Of a stretch of 64,000 nt of DNA, positions 18,621 to 27,091 are shown piece after piece. The stretch's first letter is position 1. Each line of letters starts with the position of its first letter. The notes under the pieces were generated by a model. It had not been told where the DNA came from and did not search any database. It saw only the letters and a list, made by a program, of their open reading frames with translations. Both the position numbers and the translations under genes were made by a program. Source of the DNA: JBFHDX01 sp041584475. GTDB lineage: Bacteria; Pseudomonadota; Alphaproteobacteria; UBA8366; JADFVY01. The stretch covers positions 1 to 64,000 of the forward strand of contig JBFHDX010000007.1 in the NCBI GenBank assembly GCA_041584475.1, written 5' to 3'.

Positions 18621-20187
18621 TTCCCCCGTCGATCATCAGGGCGGCGACGGCGGCGGCTGAGACCGCCAGCGCGGCGGAAATCGCCATGGCGACGCGGAAC
18701 CCGGTAACGAAGGCGCCGTCGATCGCCGCCTCGAGGGCGGTTCGCGTGGCGACGTCGAGCCCGGGCGGCGCCGCGGCCCCGGCCAGCCGGATCCGCTCGC
18801 CCGCAAGCTCCTGGCGTGCCTGGGCCGGCAGATCCAACGTCGCGATCGCGCCGTCGAGCGCATTGTTGAAGGCGGCCAGCACGAAGACTCCGATCAGCGC
18901 GACCGCCAGCAGTCCCGCGACCCTGGACACCGCGTTGTTGATGCCGGACGCGATGCCCGCTCGTTTGTCGTCGACGGCGCTCATGACGACCGTCGTCAGC
19001 GGCGCCACCGTTATCGCCATGCCGAGGCCGAGCACGACGATGCCCGGCATGAACGTCCGCCAGTAGCCGCCGCCGATCCCCGGGAGCGCCAGCAGAACGA
19101 AGCCGGCAGCGGCGACCAGCGGGCCGATGATCAGGGGCGGACGGCCGCCGAACCGGTCGACGAGACCGCCAGACCAGCGCGATAGCGCGAACATGATCGC
19201 CACGAAGGGGAGAAAGGCCGCCCCGGCCGCGGTCGCCGAGTAGCCCTGCACCTGGATCAGGTTGAACGGCAGGAAGAACAGGCCGCCGCCGAGCGCCGCG
19301 TAGAGCGGCAGCGTGATCAGGTTGGCGCCGGAAAAGGCGCGCGAACGGAACAGCCCGAGCGGCACCATCGGCGCCTCGCCGCGCGCCTCGACGAGAAGGA
19401 ACGCCGCGGCGGCGAGAAGGCCGGCCGCCAGCGCCCCCGCCACCGGCCAGCTGGCGAGGCCGATGCGGCCGGACTCGACGAGCGCGTAGACGACGCCGCC
19501 GAGCGCGAGCGTGGCGAGGACCGCGCCGCCCCAGTCGAGCCGCTGCGGCTTGGCCGGGGTCGCGGTCTCCGGCACGCCGCGATAAAGGATGAACAGCGTC
19601 GCCGCCGCGACCGGCACGTTGAGCAGGAACACCCAGCGCCAGGACAGGTTGTCGACCAGCCAGCCGCCGAGCACGGGACCGAAGGCCATGGCGAGCGCCG
19701 TGAAGGCGGACCAGGTGCCGATCGCCCGGCCGCGCTGCCCGGCGGAGAAGTGGGCGCTGATCAGGGCGAGGCTGCCGGGCACCAGCAGCGCGCCGCCGAT
19801 CCCCTGCACGGCACGCGCCAGGATCAGCTGCAGCATGTCCGGCGCGAGGCCGCACCAGAGCGAAGCGGCGGTGAACAAGACGATGCCCGAGGCGAAGATG
19901 CGGCGCTGGCCGAGGCGATCGCCCAGCATGCCGCCGACGAGCAGCAGCGCCGAAAGCAGCAGCGCGTAGGCCTCGACGACCCATTGCAGGCCGGCGACCG
20001 TCGCCTCCAGCTCCGCCTGCAGCACCGGCAGGGCGACGTTGACGATCGTGCCGTCGACGAACGCCATGCTCGAGCCGAGGATCGAGGCGGCGAGCACGCT
20101 GCGGCCGAGGCGACGCGAGCAGGGCGCCACGTCGGGTGCGCTGCGGATCGCGGCGTCGTCGCAGGGCAGGCGTACCGATACCGTCAT
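18586..20187 (-). CDS. DHA2 family MFS drug exporter (EmrB/QacA type)
   Basis: A 533-residue protein with 14 predicted membrane spans. It has the DHA2 signature ASSMAFVDGTIVNVALPVLQ pattern in helix 1 and the loop motif GDRLGQRRIF, plus GSLALISAHFSAGQRGRAIG after helix 4. Likely proton-coupled efflux of hydrophobic compounds. No membrane-fusion partner or TetR regulator is adjacent. The last six residues are encoded by repeat copy C, so the original C-terminus has probably been replaced. Convergent with the DUF4375 gene, overlapping it by four bases. Confidence 0.9.
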   Translation of the reverse strand: MTVSVRLPCDDAAIRSAPDVAPCSRRLGRSVLAASILGSSMAFVDGTIVNVALPVLQAELEATVAGLQWVVEAYALLLSALLLVGGMLGDRLGQRRIFASGIVLFTAASLWCGLAPDMLQLILARAVQGIGGALLVPGSLALISAHFSAGQRGRAIGTWSAFTALAMAFGPVLGGWLVDNLSWRWVFLLNVPVAAATLFILYRGVPETATPAKPQRLDWGGAVLATLALGGVVYALVESGRIGLASWPVAGALAAGLLAAAAFLLVEARGEAPMVPLGLFRSRAFSGANLITLPLYAALGGGLFFLPFNLIQVQGYSATAAGAAFLPFVAIMFALSRWSGGLVDRFGGRPPLIIGPLVAAAGFVLLALPGIGGGYWRTFMPGIVVLGLGMAITVAPLTTVVMSAVDDKRAGIASGINNAVSRVAGLLAVALIGVFVLAAFNNALDGAIATLDLPAQARQELAGERIRLAGAAAPPGLDVATRTALEAAIDGAFVTGFRVAMAISAALAVSAAAVAALMIDGGSGPVRTNRIML

Positions 20188-20233
20188 CGCGGCTCACCCC
20201 GTCGGTTGCCCGCCACATCTAGGCCGCGGCGCA

Positions 20234-20361
20234 AGTATATCATCCACTTACGTGGAATCGGCACCGGCCCGCTCCCGCACCCGGCCACCCAACGGCACCG
20301 CACGCTGCGGGTGGCCGGGTGGGGGACCGGGCCGGAGCGAAATAATCGGATAATGCCCTGG
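20234..20361. repeat. Dispersed palindromic element, copy D (longest)
   Basis: The most complete copy: left end TATATCATCCACTTACGTGG, then ATCGGCACCGGC, an internal hairpin with an 11-bp stem (CCCGGCCACCC with GGGTGGCCGGG), and right end GGAGCGAAATAATCGGATAATG plus CCCTGG. It lies between the start of the DHA2 gene and the terminator of the VWA gene, here not overlapping a stop codon. Confidence 0.8.
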
Positions 20362-20387
20362 CGGGCGCAACCGCGCGCAGCCGCCGG

Positions 20388-20423
20388 AAAAAAAGGCCTG
20401 CCGCGCGCGAGGCGCGGCAGGCC
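20388..20423 (-). terminator. Rho-independent terminator of the VWA/membrane operon
   Basis: A perfect 12-bp stem (GGCCTGCCGCGC with GCGCGGCAGGCC) and a 5-base loop. Read on the minus strand it is followed by seven T residues, about 30 bases beyond the stop of the VWA lipoprotein gene. Confidence 0.9.
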
Positions 20424-20451
20424 GCCCGTGGACAGCGGGACGTAATCCGGT

Positions 20452-21108
20452 TCAGCCGGGCAGCAGCTCGTCGAGATTGTCGAGGTTGTTGATCACCTTC
20501 CACTCGCCGCCGCCCTCGATGACCCGCGCCTGCCAGTAGTCGAGACGGGTCATGTACTCGCGCGGGTCGACGTTGTCGCTGCGCAGCTTGGTGACGTTCA
20601 GCGCGACCACGTTGTAGTCCTCGAGCGCGAAGGTCAGGCCTTTGCGGACGAAGCCCTTCTTGAGCTCTTCCTTGAGGTCGGAATAGATCACGATGGTCTT
20701 GGTCCGGACGCCCTTCTCGTCGAGGAACTCGGAGGCCTGCAGGATGCCGCCGGTGATGTCGGTGTACTGCGCCGGCTTCACCGAGCGCACGAAGGCGGCG
20801 ATCTGATCCTGGAACACCCGCTTCTGCTGGTTGGCGACGCTCGGCCGGTCGTCCAGCGTGACCTTGGCGATGATGTCCTTCTCGCTGAAGCTGCCCGTGT
20901 CGATGCGGGCGACGGCGAAGGAATCGCCCGGGTCGAGCTTGGTCAGGATGGCGCTGATGATCTGCTGCGCCTTCTTGAGCTCGGCGGTGTAGGTGCCCGA
21001 GGTGTCGAGCAGCATGTAGACGCCCTGCCCGGACCCCGTGTTCGAGTCGCAACCCGAGACCGGCAGCGTCAGCCCGATCGCGACCAAGATGGTTGCCAGC
21101 CGGTACAT
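20452..21108 (-). CDS. Von Willebrand A-like lipoprotein
   Basis: A 218-residue exported protein. The N-terminus is a signal peptide ending in a lipobox (PVSGC, Cys near residue 20). A vWA-type fold follows: MLLDTSGTY resembles the metal-binding DxSxS motif with Gly-Thr at the end, and later come an acidic Asp-Ile-Thr-Gly-Gly segment (TDITGGILQAS) and TKTIVIYSDLKEE, matching the strand with the second metal loop. It probably binds a protein partner at the membrane. Its start is one base beyond the stop of the 490-residue membrane protein, so the two form a tight operon ending at the terminator at 20388. Confidence 0.75.
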   Translation of the reverse strand: MYRLATILVAIGLTLPVSGCDSNTGSGQGVYMLLDTSGTYTAELKKAQQIISAILTKLDPGDSFAVARIDTGSFSEKDIIAKVTLDDRPSVANQQKRVFQDQIAAFVRSVKPAQYTDITGGILQASEFLDEKGVRTKTIVIYSDLKEELKKGFVRKGLTFALEDYNVVALNVTKLRSDNVDPREYMTRLDYWQARVIEGGGEWKVINNLDNLDELLPG

Positions 21109-21109
21109 G

Positions 21110-22582
21110 TCAGGCGGCCTCCTTCCCGAATGAGGTCTGCGGCTCGCGCTTCTCCTTGGGCCGGCGGCCGGAGGCGTTCGCCGCGCCGCGGCGCAGCACC
21201 ATCTCCACGCCCAGGGGGACGCAGGCGAGCACGTCGTAAACGTTGACGAGCATCAGGCCGAGATGCCGGATGATCGTCCCGGCGACGCGCAGCAACGCGG
21301 CGAAGCCGCGCATGCCGGCGGCGATGCCGGTGCCGAAGACGTTGCGGCCGGTATGGACCAGCGTCTCCAGCGGGATCGCGACCACCGCCAGCACGTAGGG
21401 CAGGAAGAAGCCGAGTCCCATCTGCGCGGCCGTGGTGATCCAGTTGAACCACTTGTTGGATGCCGCCGCCGCGGCCGCCGCGTCGCCGCGCAGGAAGGCG
21501 TTCGTCGCCTGCTCGTCCTGCACCAGGATCTCGCGCATCAGCGCCAGGCCGGCCTCGATGCAGGCGAACATGGTCAGCAGGAACAGGCAGAAATACGCCA
21601 TGCGCACGCGCGTCGTGTCCTTCAGCGCGTGGATCACCGGGAACAGGTTGGTGATGCGCAGCGCCTCCATCAGGAACACGCCCATGAAGACTTCGAGCAG
21701 GATGATGACGAGCGCCGCGATCTCGGAGATGCGCAGGCCGCCGACGATGACGTTGCCGCCGACCATCTCGGCCATCGGCCGCGCGATCAGGCGGAAGTTG
21801 ATGCCGGCGCCGACGACGGCGATGCCGAGTACGAACGCCGAGACGATGAAATAGGTGAAGGACGAGGTCGAGAGCTTGCGCTGCGCCTGGTCGGTCTTCT
21901 TCAGGATGCCCTCGTAGTCCGCCATGTGCTTGTCGATCAGCTTCGACTTCTCGAGCAAGTTGCCGACGTCCTTGTCGACCTTGGTCAGCGTCGCGTCGAG
22001 CTTGCGGATGTCGGGTATCATCGACTTCAGGTGCTTGTGCCGCTCCTGCGTGCCCTTGCGGTATTCGTCGGTCGCCGCGGCGTGCGCCTTGACCAGCGAG
22101 GAATGGATGACCTCGAGGATCTTCGAGACCATCGGGTCGCCCTTCGAATTGATGTTGGCGACGGCCTTGACCGCCTCGACCCAGCCCGGCGGCGAGGGCG
22201 GCACCTCGGTACTCTTCTGGTGGTCTTCCTCGACCTTGGTGATGTATTCGGTGACCCGCCGGGACAGCGTCGGTACGTCGGCCAGATCGCGCTTGACCGC
22301 GCCCTCGATGCGCTCGAACTCGCGCTCGATGTCGCGCTCCTTCTGCTCGCGCCCGTGCGACAGCAGCACTTCGCGGTTGCGCAGCGCGAAGTTCGCCTCC
22401 GCGCGCAGCACCGACCGCGCGGCGACGCGCAGGCCGCGGTACAGGGCGTACGTCAGGGTCAGGATTGCCTGATGCGCCGGCTTCCGTGCCAGATAGAGAA
22501 CGATCGAGAGCAGGACGAACCAGATCACTCCCGACATCGCGACATTGTTCGGCACGAGCATGAAAGCCTTGTCGAACGTCAT
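21110..22582 (-). CDS. Unrecognised multi-span membrane protein, operon with VWA lipoprotein
   Basis: I cannot assign this 490-residue protein to a family. It has one N-terminal membrane helix (around residues 17-40), a charged, probably helical cytoplasmic region up to about 240 (EREFERIEGAVKRDL, LTKVDKDVGNLLEKS), four hydrophobic segments at about 245-270, 285-310, 330-355 and 390-415, and a short basic tail. It begins after a GGAGA Shine-Dalgarno. A perfect CtrA-type box lies 80-94 bases upstream. The pairing with a vWA lipoprotein suggests an envelope complex in which the lipoprotein domain reads or anchors something outside the inner membrane. Confidence 0.7.
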   Translation of the reverse strand: MTFDKAFMLVPNNVAMSGVIWFVLLSIVLYLARKPAHQAILTLTYALYRGLRVAARSVLRAEANFALRNREVLLSHGREQKERDIEREFERIEGAVKRDLADVPTLSRRVTEYITKVEEDHQKSTEVPPSPPGWVEAVKAVANINSKGDPMVSKILEVIHSSLVKAHAAATDEYRKGTQERHKHLKSMIPDIRKLDATLTKVDKDVGNLLEKSKLIDKHMADYEGILKKTDQAQRKLSTSSFTYFIVSAFVLGIAVVGAGINFRLIARPMAEMVGGNVIVGGLRISEIAALVIILLEVFMGVFLMEALRITNLFPVIHALKDTTRVRMAYFCLFLLTMFACIEAGLALMREILVQDEQATNAFLRGDAAAAAAASNKWFNWITTAAQMGLGFFLPYVLAVVAIPLETLVHTGRNVFGTGIAAGMRGFAALLRVAGTIIRHLGLMLVNVYDVLACVPLGVEMVLRRGAANASGRRPKEKREPQTSFGKEAA

Positions 22583-22661
22583 GGAATCTCCTTTCCCGGC
22601 GCACCCGCGCGGTGGCGCCTGATACCGAAAATGCTAGCCGACATCTATGCCGCAAAAGCCA

Positions 22662-22676
22662 TTAACACCAAGTTAA
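22662..22676. promoter_or_regulatory. CtrA-type box
   Basis: TTAA-CACCAAG-TTAA matches the consensus TTAA-N7-TTAA exactly. It lies 80 bases upstream of the ATG of the 490-residue membrane protein gene on the minus strand. CtrA itself is not in the window, but trcR and rcdA show the cell-cycle circuit is present. Confidence 0.6.
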
Positions 22677-22756
22677 GAGCTGGGCATTTATTTGGCATTT
22701 TAGCTTTGCGTATTTGCCGGGACTGGCGCATTTACATTGGCGACACCACGATCATT

Positions 22757-22792
22757 GTGTCGCGCGAACGAATCGTGTCGCGCGAACGAATC
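22757..22792. repeat. 18-bp tandem repeat
   Basis: Two perfect adjoining copies of GTGTCGCGCGAACGAATC. A further partial copy (GCGCGAACGAA) occurs at 22846-22856 over the purE promoter spacer, so this may be an operator array rather than random slippage. Confidence 0.75.
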
Positions 22793-22843
22793 CCGCCGGT
22801 GTCGCCACTTCGCCGCAACCAGGATCGGGGCAACCCGTCCTCC

Positions 22844-22871
22844 TTGCGCGAACGAAGGCCCTCCCTATAAT
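22844..22871 (+). promoter_or_regulatory. Predicted purE promoter
   Basis: TTGCGC (22844) and a perfect TATAAT (22866) separated by 16 bases, giving a leader of about 42 bases before purE. The spacer contains a partial copy of the upstream repeat (GCGCGAACGAA). Confidence 0.65.
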
Positions 22872-22919
22872 GCGCCGCTCTTGATACATCCGCATTGCGA
22901 CAAAAAAAGGGCAATCGTC

Positions 22920-23411
22920 ATGGCCCAAGCGCCGGTCGTCGGCATCATCATGGGCAGCCAGTCGGACTGGTCGACCATGCGCCATGCCGCGGAAACCCTG
23001 GAGAATCTGGGCATTCCCTGCGAAACCCGGATCGTCTCGGCGCATCGCACGCCGAGACGCATGGTCGATTATGCGGAAGACGCCCGCGCCCGCGGCCTGA
23101 AGGTCATCATCGCCGGCGCCGGCGGCGCCGCGCACCTGCCGGGCATGGTGGCGTCGCTGACGTCGCTGCCGGTGTTCGGCGTGCCGGTCGAGAGCGCCTC
23201 GCTGCGCGGCATGGACAGCCTGCTGTCGATCGTGCAGATGCCGCCGGGCGTGCCGGTCGGCACGCTCGCCATCGGCCGCGCCGGCGCGATCAACGCGGCG
23301 CTGCTGGCGGCCGCGGTCGTGGCGCTGCAGGACGAAGCGGTCGCCGAGGCGCTCGACGCGTGGCGGCAGCGGCAGACCGACACGGTTGCCCGCGAGCCGA
23401 AGGATGACTGA
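22920..23411 (+). CDS. purE: 5-(carboxyamino)imidazole ribonucleotide mutase
   Basis: Class I PurE, 163 residues, converts N5-CAIR to CAIR in purine synthesis. The substrate loop [13 protein letters not shown] opens the protein, followed by the catalytic SAHRTPRRM (His near residue 45) and [17 protein letters not shown] 22920 is the only start that fits the family, although the frame is open further upstream. It overlaps purK by eight bases, so the pair is translationally coupled. Confidence 0.97.
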   Translation: MAQAPVVGIIMGSQSDWSTMRHAAETLENLGIPCETRIVSAHRTPRRMVDYAEDARARGLKVIIAGAGGAAHLPGMVASLTSLPVFGVPVESASLRGMDSLLSIVQMPPGVPVGTLAIGRAGAINAALLAAAVVALQDEAVAEALDAWRQRQTDTVAREPKDD

Positions 23412-24495
23412 CCGCATTCCGCCGAACGCGACGATCGGCATCTTCGGCGGCGGCCAGCTCGGCCGCATGACCGCGATGGCGGCCGCGAGGCTCGGCTACA
23501 AGTGCCATGTCTACGCGCCCGAGGCCGGCGGCCCGGCGTCGCAGGTCGCCGCGCGCCGCACGGTCGCGGCCTACGACGACGCGGCACAGCTCGAGGCGTT
23601 CGCGCGCGCGGTCGACGTGGCGACGCTCGAGTTCGAGAACGTTCCCGTCGAGGCCGTGCGCCGCGTCGCCGCGATCACGCCCGTGCACCCCGGCGCCGAC
23701 GTGCTCGAGATCGCCCAGGACCGGGCGCGCGAGAAGGCGTTTCTGAACGACATCGACGTTGCCACCGCGGCGTGGGCGGAGGTCGTCGACGTCGCCTCGC
23801 TAGAGCACGCCGCGCGCGCGATCGGCACCCCGGCGGTGCTCAAGAGCGCGCGCCTCGGTTACGACGGCAAGGGACAGGCCGCGGTCGAACCCGGTACCGA
23901 CCTCGCCGGCGCCTTCCGCAAGGTCGGCGGCGAGCGCTCGATCCTCGAGGGCTGGGTCGATTTCGCGTGCGAGATCTCGGTCCTCGTCGCACGCGATGCC
24001 GACGGCGCCATGGCCACCTGGCCGGCGGCGGAGAACCACCATGTGCGCCACATCCTCGACACCAGCATCGTGCCGGCGCGCATCGCGCCGGAAACGGCGG
24101 ACCGGGCCGAAGGCATCGCCCGCCACGTCGCCCGCGAGATCGGCCTCGTCGGGGTGCTTGCGGTCGAGATGTTCGTCGCCGGCGACGGCGCCGTGCTGGT
24201 CAACGAGCTGGCGCCGCGCCCGCACAATTCAGGGCACTGGACGATCGACGGCTGCGCCACGAGCCAGTTCGAACAGCTGGTCCGCGCGGTCTGCGGCCTG
24301 CCGCTCGGCTCGACCGAGCGGAACGCCGACGCGGTCATGAAGAACCTGATCGGTGACGAAGTCGACGACTGGCCCCGGCTGCTCGCCGAACCCGGCGCGC
24401 GCGTGCACCTCTACGGCAAGCCGGAGGTTCGGCCGGGGCGCAAGATGGGCCACGTCACGCGGCTGAGCCCGCGCCGCGACCGCGAGTCGGGCTAG
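23404..24495 (+). CDS. purK: 5-(carboxyamino)imidazole ribonucleotide synthase
   Basis: ATP-grasp enzyme of 363 residues that carboxylates AIR with bicarbonate to give N5-CAIR, the substrate of PurE. The N-terminal dinucleotide-like loop [11 protein letters not shown], the ATP-grasp lysine in [15 protein letters not shown], and the metal-binding [15 protein letters not shown] are intact. The ATG at 23404 lies inside the end of purE. Its TAG stop falls in the CTAG of repeat copy E. Confidence 0.97.
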   Translation: MTDRIPPNATIGIFGGGQLGRMTAMAAARLGYKCHVYAPEAGGPASQVAARRTVAAYDDAAQLEAFARAVDVATLEFENVPVEAVRRVAAITPVHPGADVLEIAQDRAREKAFLNDIDVATAAWAEVVDVASLEHAARAIGTPAVLKSARLGYDGKGQAAVEPGTDLAGAFRKVGGERSILEGWVDFACEISVLVARDADGAMATWPAAENHHVRHILDTSIVPARIAPETADRAEGIARHVAREIGLVGVLAVEMFVAGDGAVLVNELAPRPHNSGHWTIDGCATSQFEQLVRAVCGLPLGSTERNADAVMKNLIGDEVDDWPRLLAEPGARVHLYGKPEVRPGRKMGHVTRLSPRRDRESG

Positions 24496-24535
24496 CGCGC
24501 CGGCGCCGATTCCACGCACGTGGATGACGTACTAG
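24492..24535. repeat. Dispersed palindromic element, copy E
   Basis: A 44-bp copy bounded on both sides by CTAG. Read on the minus strand it is CTAGTACGTCATCCACGTG then CGTGGAATCGGCGCCGG, the left end of copy D. The two CTAG sites provide the TAG stops of the convergent purK and COQ9 genes. CCACGCACGTGG inside it forms a short hairpin. Confidence 0.8.
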
Positions 24536-25173
24536 CGCCGTTCGGCCCGGAACGATCCGAAGGGTCGGGCCATGCCCGCTGCGCGTTCGCGCAGCCGCCC
24601 GCTGGCGCGGCCGAATCGGGCGGCGTCGGCGAGCCGGCGGTCGAGGAAGTCCCAGCTGTCGGCGAAACCGTCGGAGCGGTCGCCCAGCCAGTACAGCACG
24701 GTGGCGCCGTACACGGCCGCGAGCAGCCCTCGCTTGCTGTAGAAATTCCAGTCGGTGGCCGTATCCCCCGCGGCGCGCCAGATCGCGTCGACGGTGCGAT
24801 AGAGGCAGCGCGCGCCAAGCGCCGCGTGCTGCGGCATCGACAGGAAGGCAAGTGCACGCTGCACCGCCTCCCGATGCGGCGCCGCCTGCTCGAGGCGCAT
24901 GCGGACCGCCGCCTTGACGCGCGCCGTCGTGCCCGCGGATTCGAGGTCCTGCTTTGCCAGCGCCTCCAGCATCCGGCGGTCGGACAGCCGGCTGAAATGC
25001 TCGACCATGTCGGTCGGACCGTGCGGGAACGCCCGGTGCGCATCGTCCATGCCGACGCCGGCATCGCCGGCCGCGCGCCGCAGCGCCGTCAGCGTCCAGC
25101 CGTCGAACGGCACGTGCGCGACCACGGCGTCGAGCAGACGATCGCGCATCCCGTCGAGGTCGGCCGCCGTCAT
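24532..25173 (-). CDS. COQ9 family protein (ubiquinone biosynthesis)
   Basis: A 213-residue COQ9 homologue, a TetR-like lipid-binding protein that presents ubiquinone precursors to COQ7-type hydroxylases. Characteristic parts are the N-terminal helix-turn-helix-like region (PFDGWTLTALRRAAGDAG), LSDRRMLEAL, and the C-terminal TDWNFYSKRGLLAAVYGATVLYWL. The start ATG at 25173 overlaps the peptide deformylase stop (ATGA), so the genes form an operon. The stop TAG lies in repeat copy E. Confidence 0.9.
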   Translation of the reverse strand: MTAADLDGMRDRLLDAVVAHVPFDGWTLTALRRAAGDAGVGMDDAHRAFPHGPTDMVEHFSRLSDRRMLEALAKQDLESAGTTARVKAAVRMRLEQAAPHREAVQRALAFLSMPQHAALGARCLYRTVDAIWRAAGDTATDWNFYSKRGLLAAVYGATVLYWLGDRSDGFADSWDFLDRRLADAARFGRASGRLRERAAGMARPFGSFRAERR

Positions 25174-25754
25174 ACCGCCTTCGCCTCGGGTCGCGCCTCG
25201 GGGTCGCCGATGGCCGCCCGCATCCGCTCCGGCATGCCGTGGCGCAACTCCTCCTGGAACATCAGCAGCGACAGGTCGGTCATGCGCTGCGGGTAGAGGA
25301 TGCCGTCGAGATGGTCGCATTCGTGCTGTACGACCCGGGCGTGGAAATCGGCCGCTTCGCGCTCGATCCGCTCGCCCGTCGGCGTCAGCCCGGCATAGCG
25401 GATGCGCGTGAAGCGGGGCACGGCGCCGACCAGCCCGGGCACCGACAGGCAGCCCTCCCAGCCGAGCGCCGTCTCGTCGGTCAGGGGCTCGATCTCGGGG
25501 TTGATCAGCACGGTCGGCGGCTGCGGCGCCGCGGGCTCGGCGTCGCCGGCCCGCTCTTCGGGGACGTGGAAGACGACGACGCGCAGCGGAACGTGGACCT
25601 GCGGCGCGGCAAGCCCGGCGCCGTCCGCGTCCCGCATCGTCTCGATCATGTTGCGCACCAGCGCCTGGATCTGCGGTGCCGTCGGGTCGTCGACCTCGGC
25701 GGCGCGGCCGCGCAGGACGGGATGGCCCATGCGGGCGATTTTCAGAATGGCCAT
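25170..25754 (-). CDS. def: Peptide deformylase
   Basis: Removes the formyl group from the initiator methionine of new proteins. The 194-residue product has all three motifs: GAGLAAPQV (about residue 48), EGCLSVPG with the metal-binding Cys, and QHECDHLDG with the HExxH metal site. It has an Ala/Pro-rich insertion (residues 78-90) between motifs 1 and 2. ATG 25754 begins the family-typical MAILKI. This looks like the secondary, COQ9-linked deformylase rather than one from a def-fmt pair; fmt is not nearby. Confidence 0.95.
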   Translation of the reverse strand: MAILKIARMGHPVLRGRAAEVDDPTAPQIQALVRNMIETMRDADGAGLAAPQVHVPLRVVVFHVPEERAGDAEPAAPQPPTVLINPEIEPLTDETALGWEGCLSVPGLVGAVPRFTRIRYAGLTPTGERIEREAADFHARVVQHECDHLDGILYPQRMTDLSLLMFQEELRHGMPERMRAAIGDPEARPEAKAV

Positions 25755-25860
25755 GGACGGCAATATGGGGCCTTGGGGACGGACGGTAAAGGCCGCGGAA
25801 CCGTGCCCGTCCGCGCGCCGAAAATGTGCGCCCGCGGGCGGTTTCGGCCGCTTGCCGCCC

Positions 25861-25889
25861 TTCACAATCCGCACCGGTTATGCTATAAG
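25861..25889 (+). promoter_or_regulatory. Predicted rpsU promoter
   Basis: TTCACA (25861) and TATAAG (25884) spaced by 17 bases, with about 70 bases to the rpsU start. Confidence 0.5.
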
Positions 25890-25966
25890 CCGCCTGCCGT
25901 CGGGCCGGAGGGCCGGTTCGGGACAGGCGGTTTGTCCCCGCGCAGCATGGAAAGGATGAGCACAAG

Positions 25967-26170
25967 GTGCAGGTAACCGTTCGCGACAACAACGTCGACC
26001 AGGCGCTCCGCGCGCTGAAGAAGAAGATGCAGCGCGAAGGCATCTTCCGCGAGATGAAGCTTCGCCGCTCCTACGAAAAGCCGTCGGAGCGCCGGGCGCG
26101 CGAAAAGGCGGAGGCGGTGCGCCGCTATCGCAAGCTGCTGCGCAAGCGCAAACAGCGCGAGGGGTTCTGA
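25967..26170 (+). CDS. rpsU: 30S ribosomal protein S21
   Basis: A 67-residue basic protein of the small ribosomal subunit, needed for efficient initiation. The family pattern is complete: [20 protein letters not shown], the central [16 protein letters not shown] and a basic C-terminal helix. It starts with GTG at 25967 behind GAGCACAAG. A strong terminator follows at 26203. Confidence 0.97.
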   Translation: MQVTVRDNNVDQALRALKKKMQREGIFREMKLRRSYEKPSERRAREKAEAVRRYRKLLRKRKQREGF

Positions 26171-26202
26171 GGCCCGCGCTTCGGACATGCTGCAGGGACA
26201 CG

Positions 26203-26236
26203 GAAAAGCGCCCGGGGTATCGGCCCGCGGGCGTTT
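26203..26236 (+). terminator. Rho-independent terminator after rpsU
   Basis: Stem GCGCCCG with CGGGCGT (one G-T pair) around GGGTATCGGCCCG, followed by TTTTTGTTTG. Confidence 0.85.
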
Positions 26237-26259
26237 TTGTTTGTCCGGCGGCTGAATAG

Positions 26260-26694
26260 ATGGCCAGGAAGCGCAGCGGAGAGCCGTGGCTGCCGGCCGA
26301 CGCCTACGGCCGCACCCTGAAGGGGTTCGGCGTCAATCTCCTGGTGCGCGACGTCGCCGAGTCCGTGGCCTTCGCGACCGGCGTGCTCGGCGCCGAGATC
26401 GTTTACAGCGACGCGGATTTCGCAGTGCTGCGCCGGGGCGCGGCGGAATGGATGCTGCACGCCGACCACGCTTACGACCGGCACCCGCTGTACGGCTTCG
26501 TCGTCGATGCCGAGGGGCGCGGCGCCGGTGCCGAGCTGCGGCTCTACGATTGCGATCCGGATGCGGCCGAGGCGGCCGCCCGCGCGCACGGCCATACGGT
26601 GCTGGCCGGGGCGGCCGACAAGCCGCACGGGCTGCGCGAGGCCTATCTGCTCGATCCCGACGGCTATTGCTGGGTGCCCAGCCGGCCGCTTTGA
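26260..26694 (+). CDS. VOC family (glyoxalase-like) protein
   Basis: A 144-residue single-module vicinal oxygen chelate protein. The beta-alpha-beta pattern is clear: VNLLVRDVAESVAFATGVLGAE, EWMLHADHAYDRHP with a candidate metal His, and the C-terminal DPDGYCWVPSRP strand. Members include glyoxalase, fosfomycin- and bleomycin-resistance proteins; the substrate cannot be told from this sequence. It follows the rpsU terminator, so probably has its own promoter. Confidence 0.85.
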   Translation: MARKRSGEPWLPADAYGRTLKGFGVNLLVRDVAESVAFATGVLGAEIVYSDADFAVLRRGAAEWMLHADHAYDRHPLYGFVVDAEGRGAGAELRLYDCDPDAAEAAARAHGHTVLAGAADKPHGLREAYLLDPDGYCWVPSRPL

Positions 26695-26923
26695 GCGCCG
26701 GGGAACGCCGGAAAGACCAGAGTACAACGCCCCTTTTTGGCGGTGCCGGACGGTTGCTTCTGGTTGGGGACGCGAGGCTCAAATTGGCGAGCACCGAGTT
26801 CCAAGATGCAATCGGCCCAGGCAGTTCGGGTTTTGACCCTAGAAGTTGTATGGATACTATCGGCGAGCCGCATTTGGCCGACGTGAAATCAGGACCGGGT
26901 GAGTAACCCGAAGGGGGTAGGAC

Positions 26924-26938
26924 TTAACACGTCCTTAA
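26924..26938. promoter_or_regulatory. CtrA-type box
   Basis: TTAA-CACGTCC-TTAA followed by CC, an exact match to the consensus including the frequent trailing C. It lies about 205 bases before the haem-protein gene. Confidence 0.6.
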
Positions 26939-26962
26939 CCCGATTCGCCGCATATTCTTGAC

Positions 26963-26989
26963 GAAAATCCCCGTTTTCGCGGGATTTTC
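26963..26989. promoter_or_regulatory. Inverted repeat, possible enhancer-binding-protein site
   Basis: GAAAATCCC, nine bases, GGGATTTTC. The centre is roughly 125 bases before the predicted sigma-54 start point, the usual distance for an activator site. As RNA it would form a stable hairpin, but it lies upstream of the promoter. Confidence 0.5.
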
Positions 26990-27074
26990 ACGGTGGAAAC
27001 ATCGTCGGGAGTCTTGAACCAGGTTCCCTGTAACACTTGAAACCGCTCGGGAACGGCATCGCCGACAAACGCGT

Positions 27075-27091
27075 TGGCACGCTTGTTGCGT
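27075..27091 (+). promoter_or_regulatory. Sigma-54 promoter
   Basis: TTGGCACG-CTTG-TTGCGT matches the -24/-12 consensus, with exactly ten bases between the invariant GG (27077) and GC (27089) pairs. The start point would be near 27101, about 43 bases before the haem-protein gene. Confidence 0.7.

Larger units (their letters stand above)
22583..22919. other. Divergent control region: membrane/VWA operon and purEK
   Basis: A 337-base gap without genes. It holds a perfect CtrA-type box (22662-22676), an AT-rich stretch unusual for this genome (22655-22735), an 18-bp tandem repeat (22757-22792) and a promoter for purE (22844-22871). Confidence 0.7.

Noticed and set aside
20452..22582. Tellurite-resistance (TerY-like) interpretation of the VWA/membrane pair
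   Set aside because: TerY proteins are cytoplasmic; this VWA protein has a lipobox, and no other ter genes are present.
22690..22712. Second sigma-54 promoter (TTTGGCATTTTAGCTTTGC)
   Set aside because: The GG-to-GC spacing is twelve bases instead of ten.
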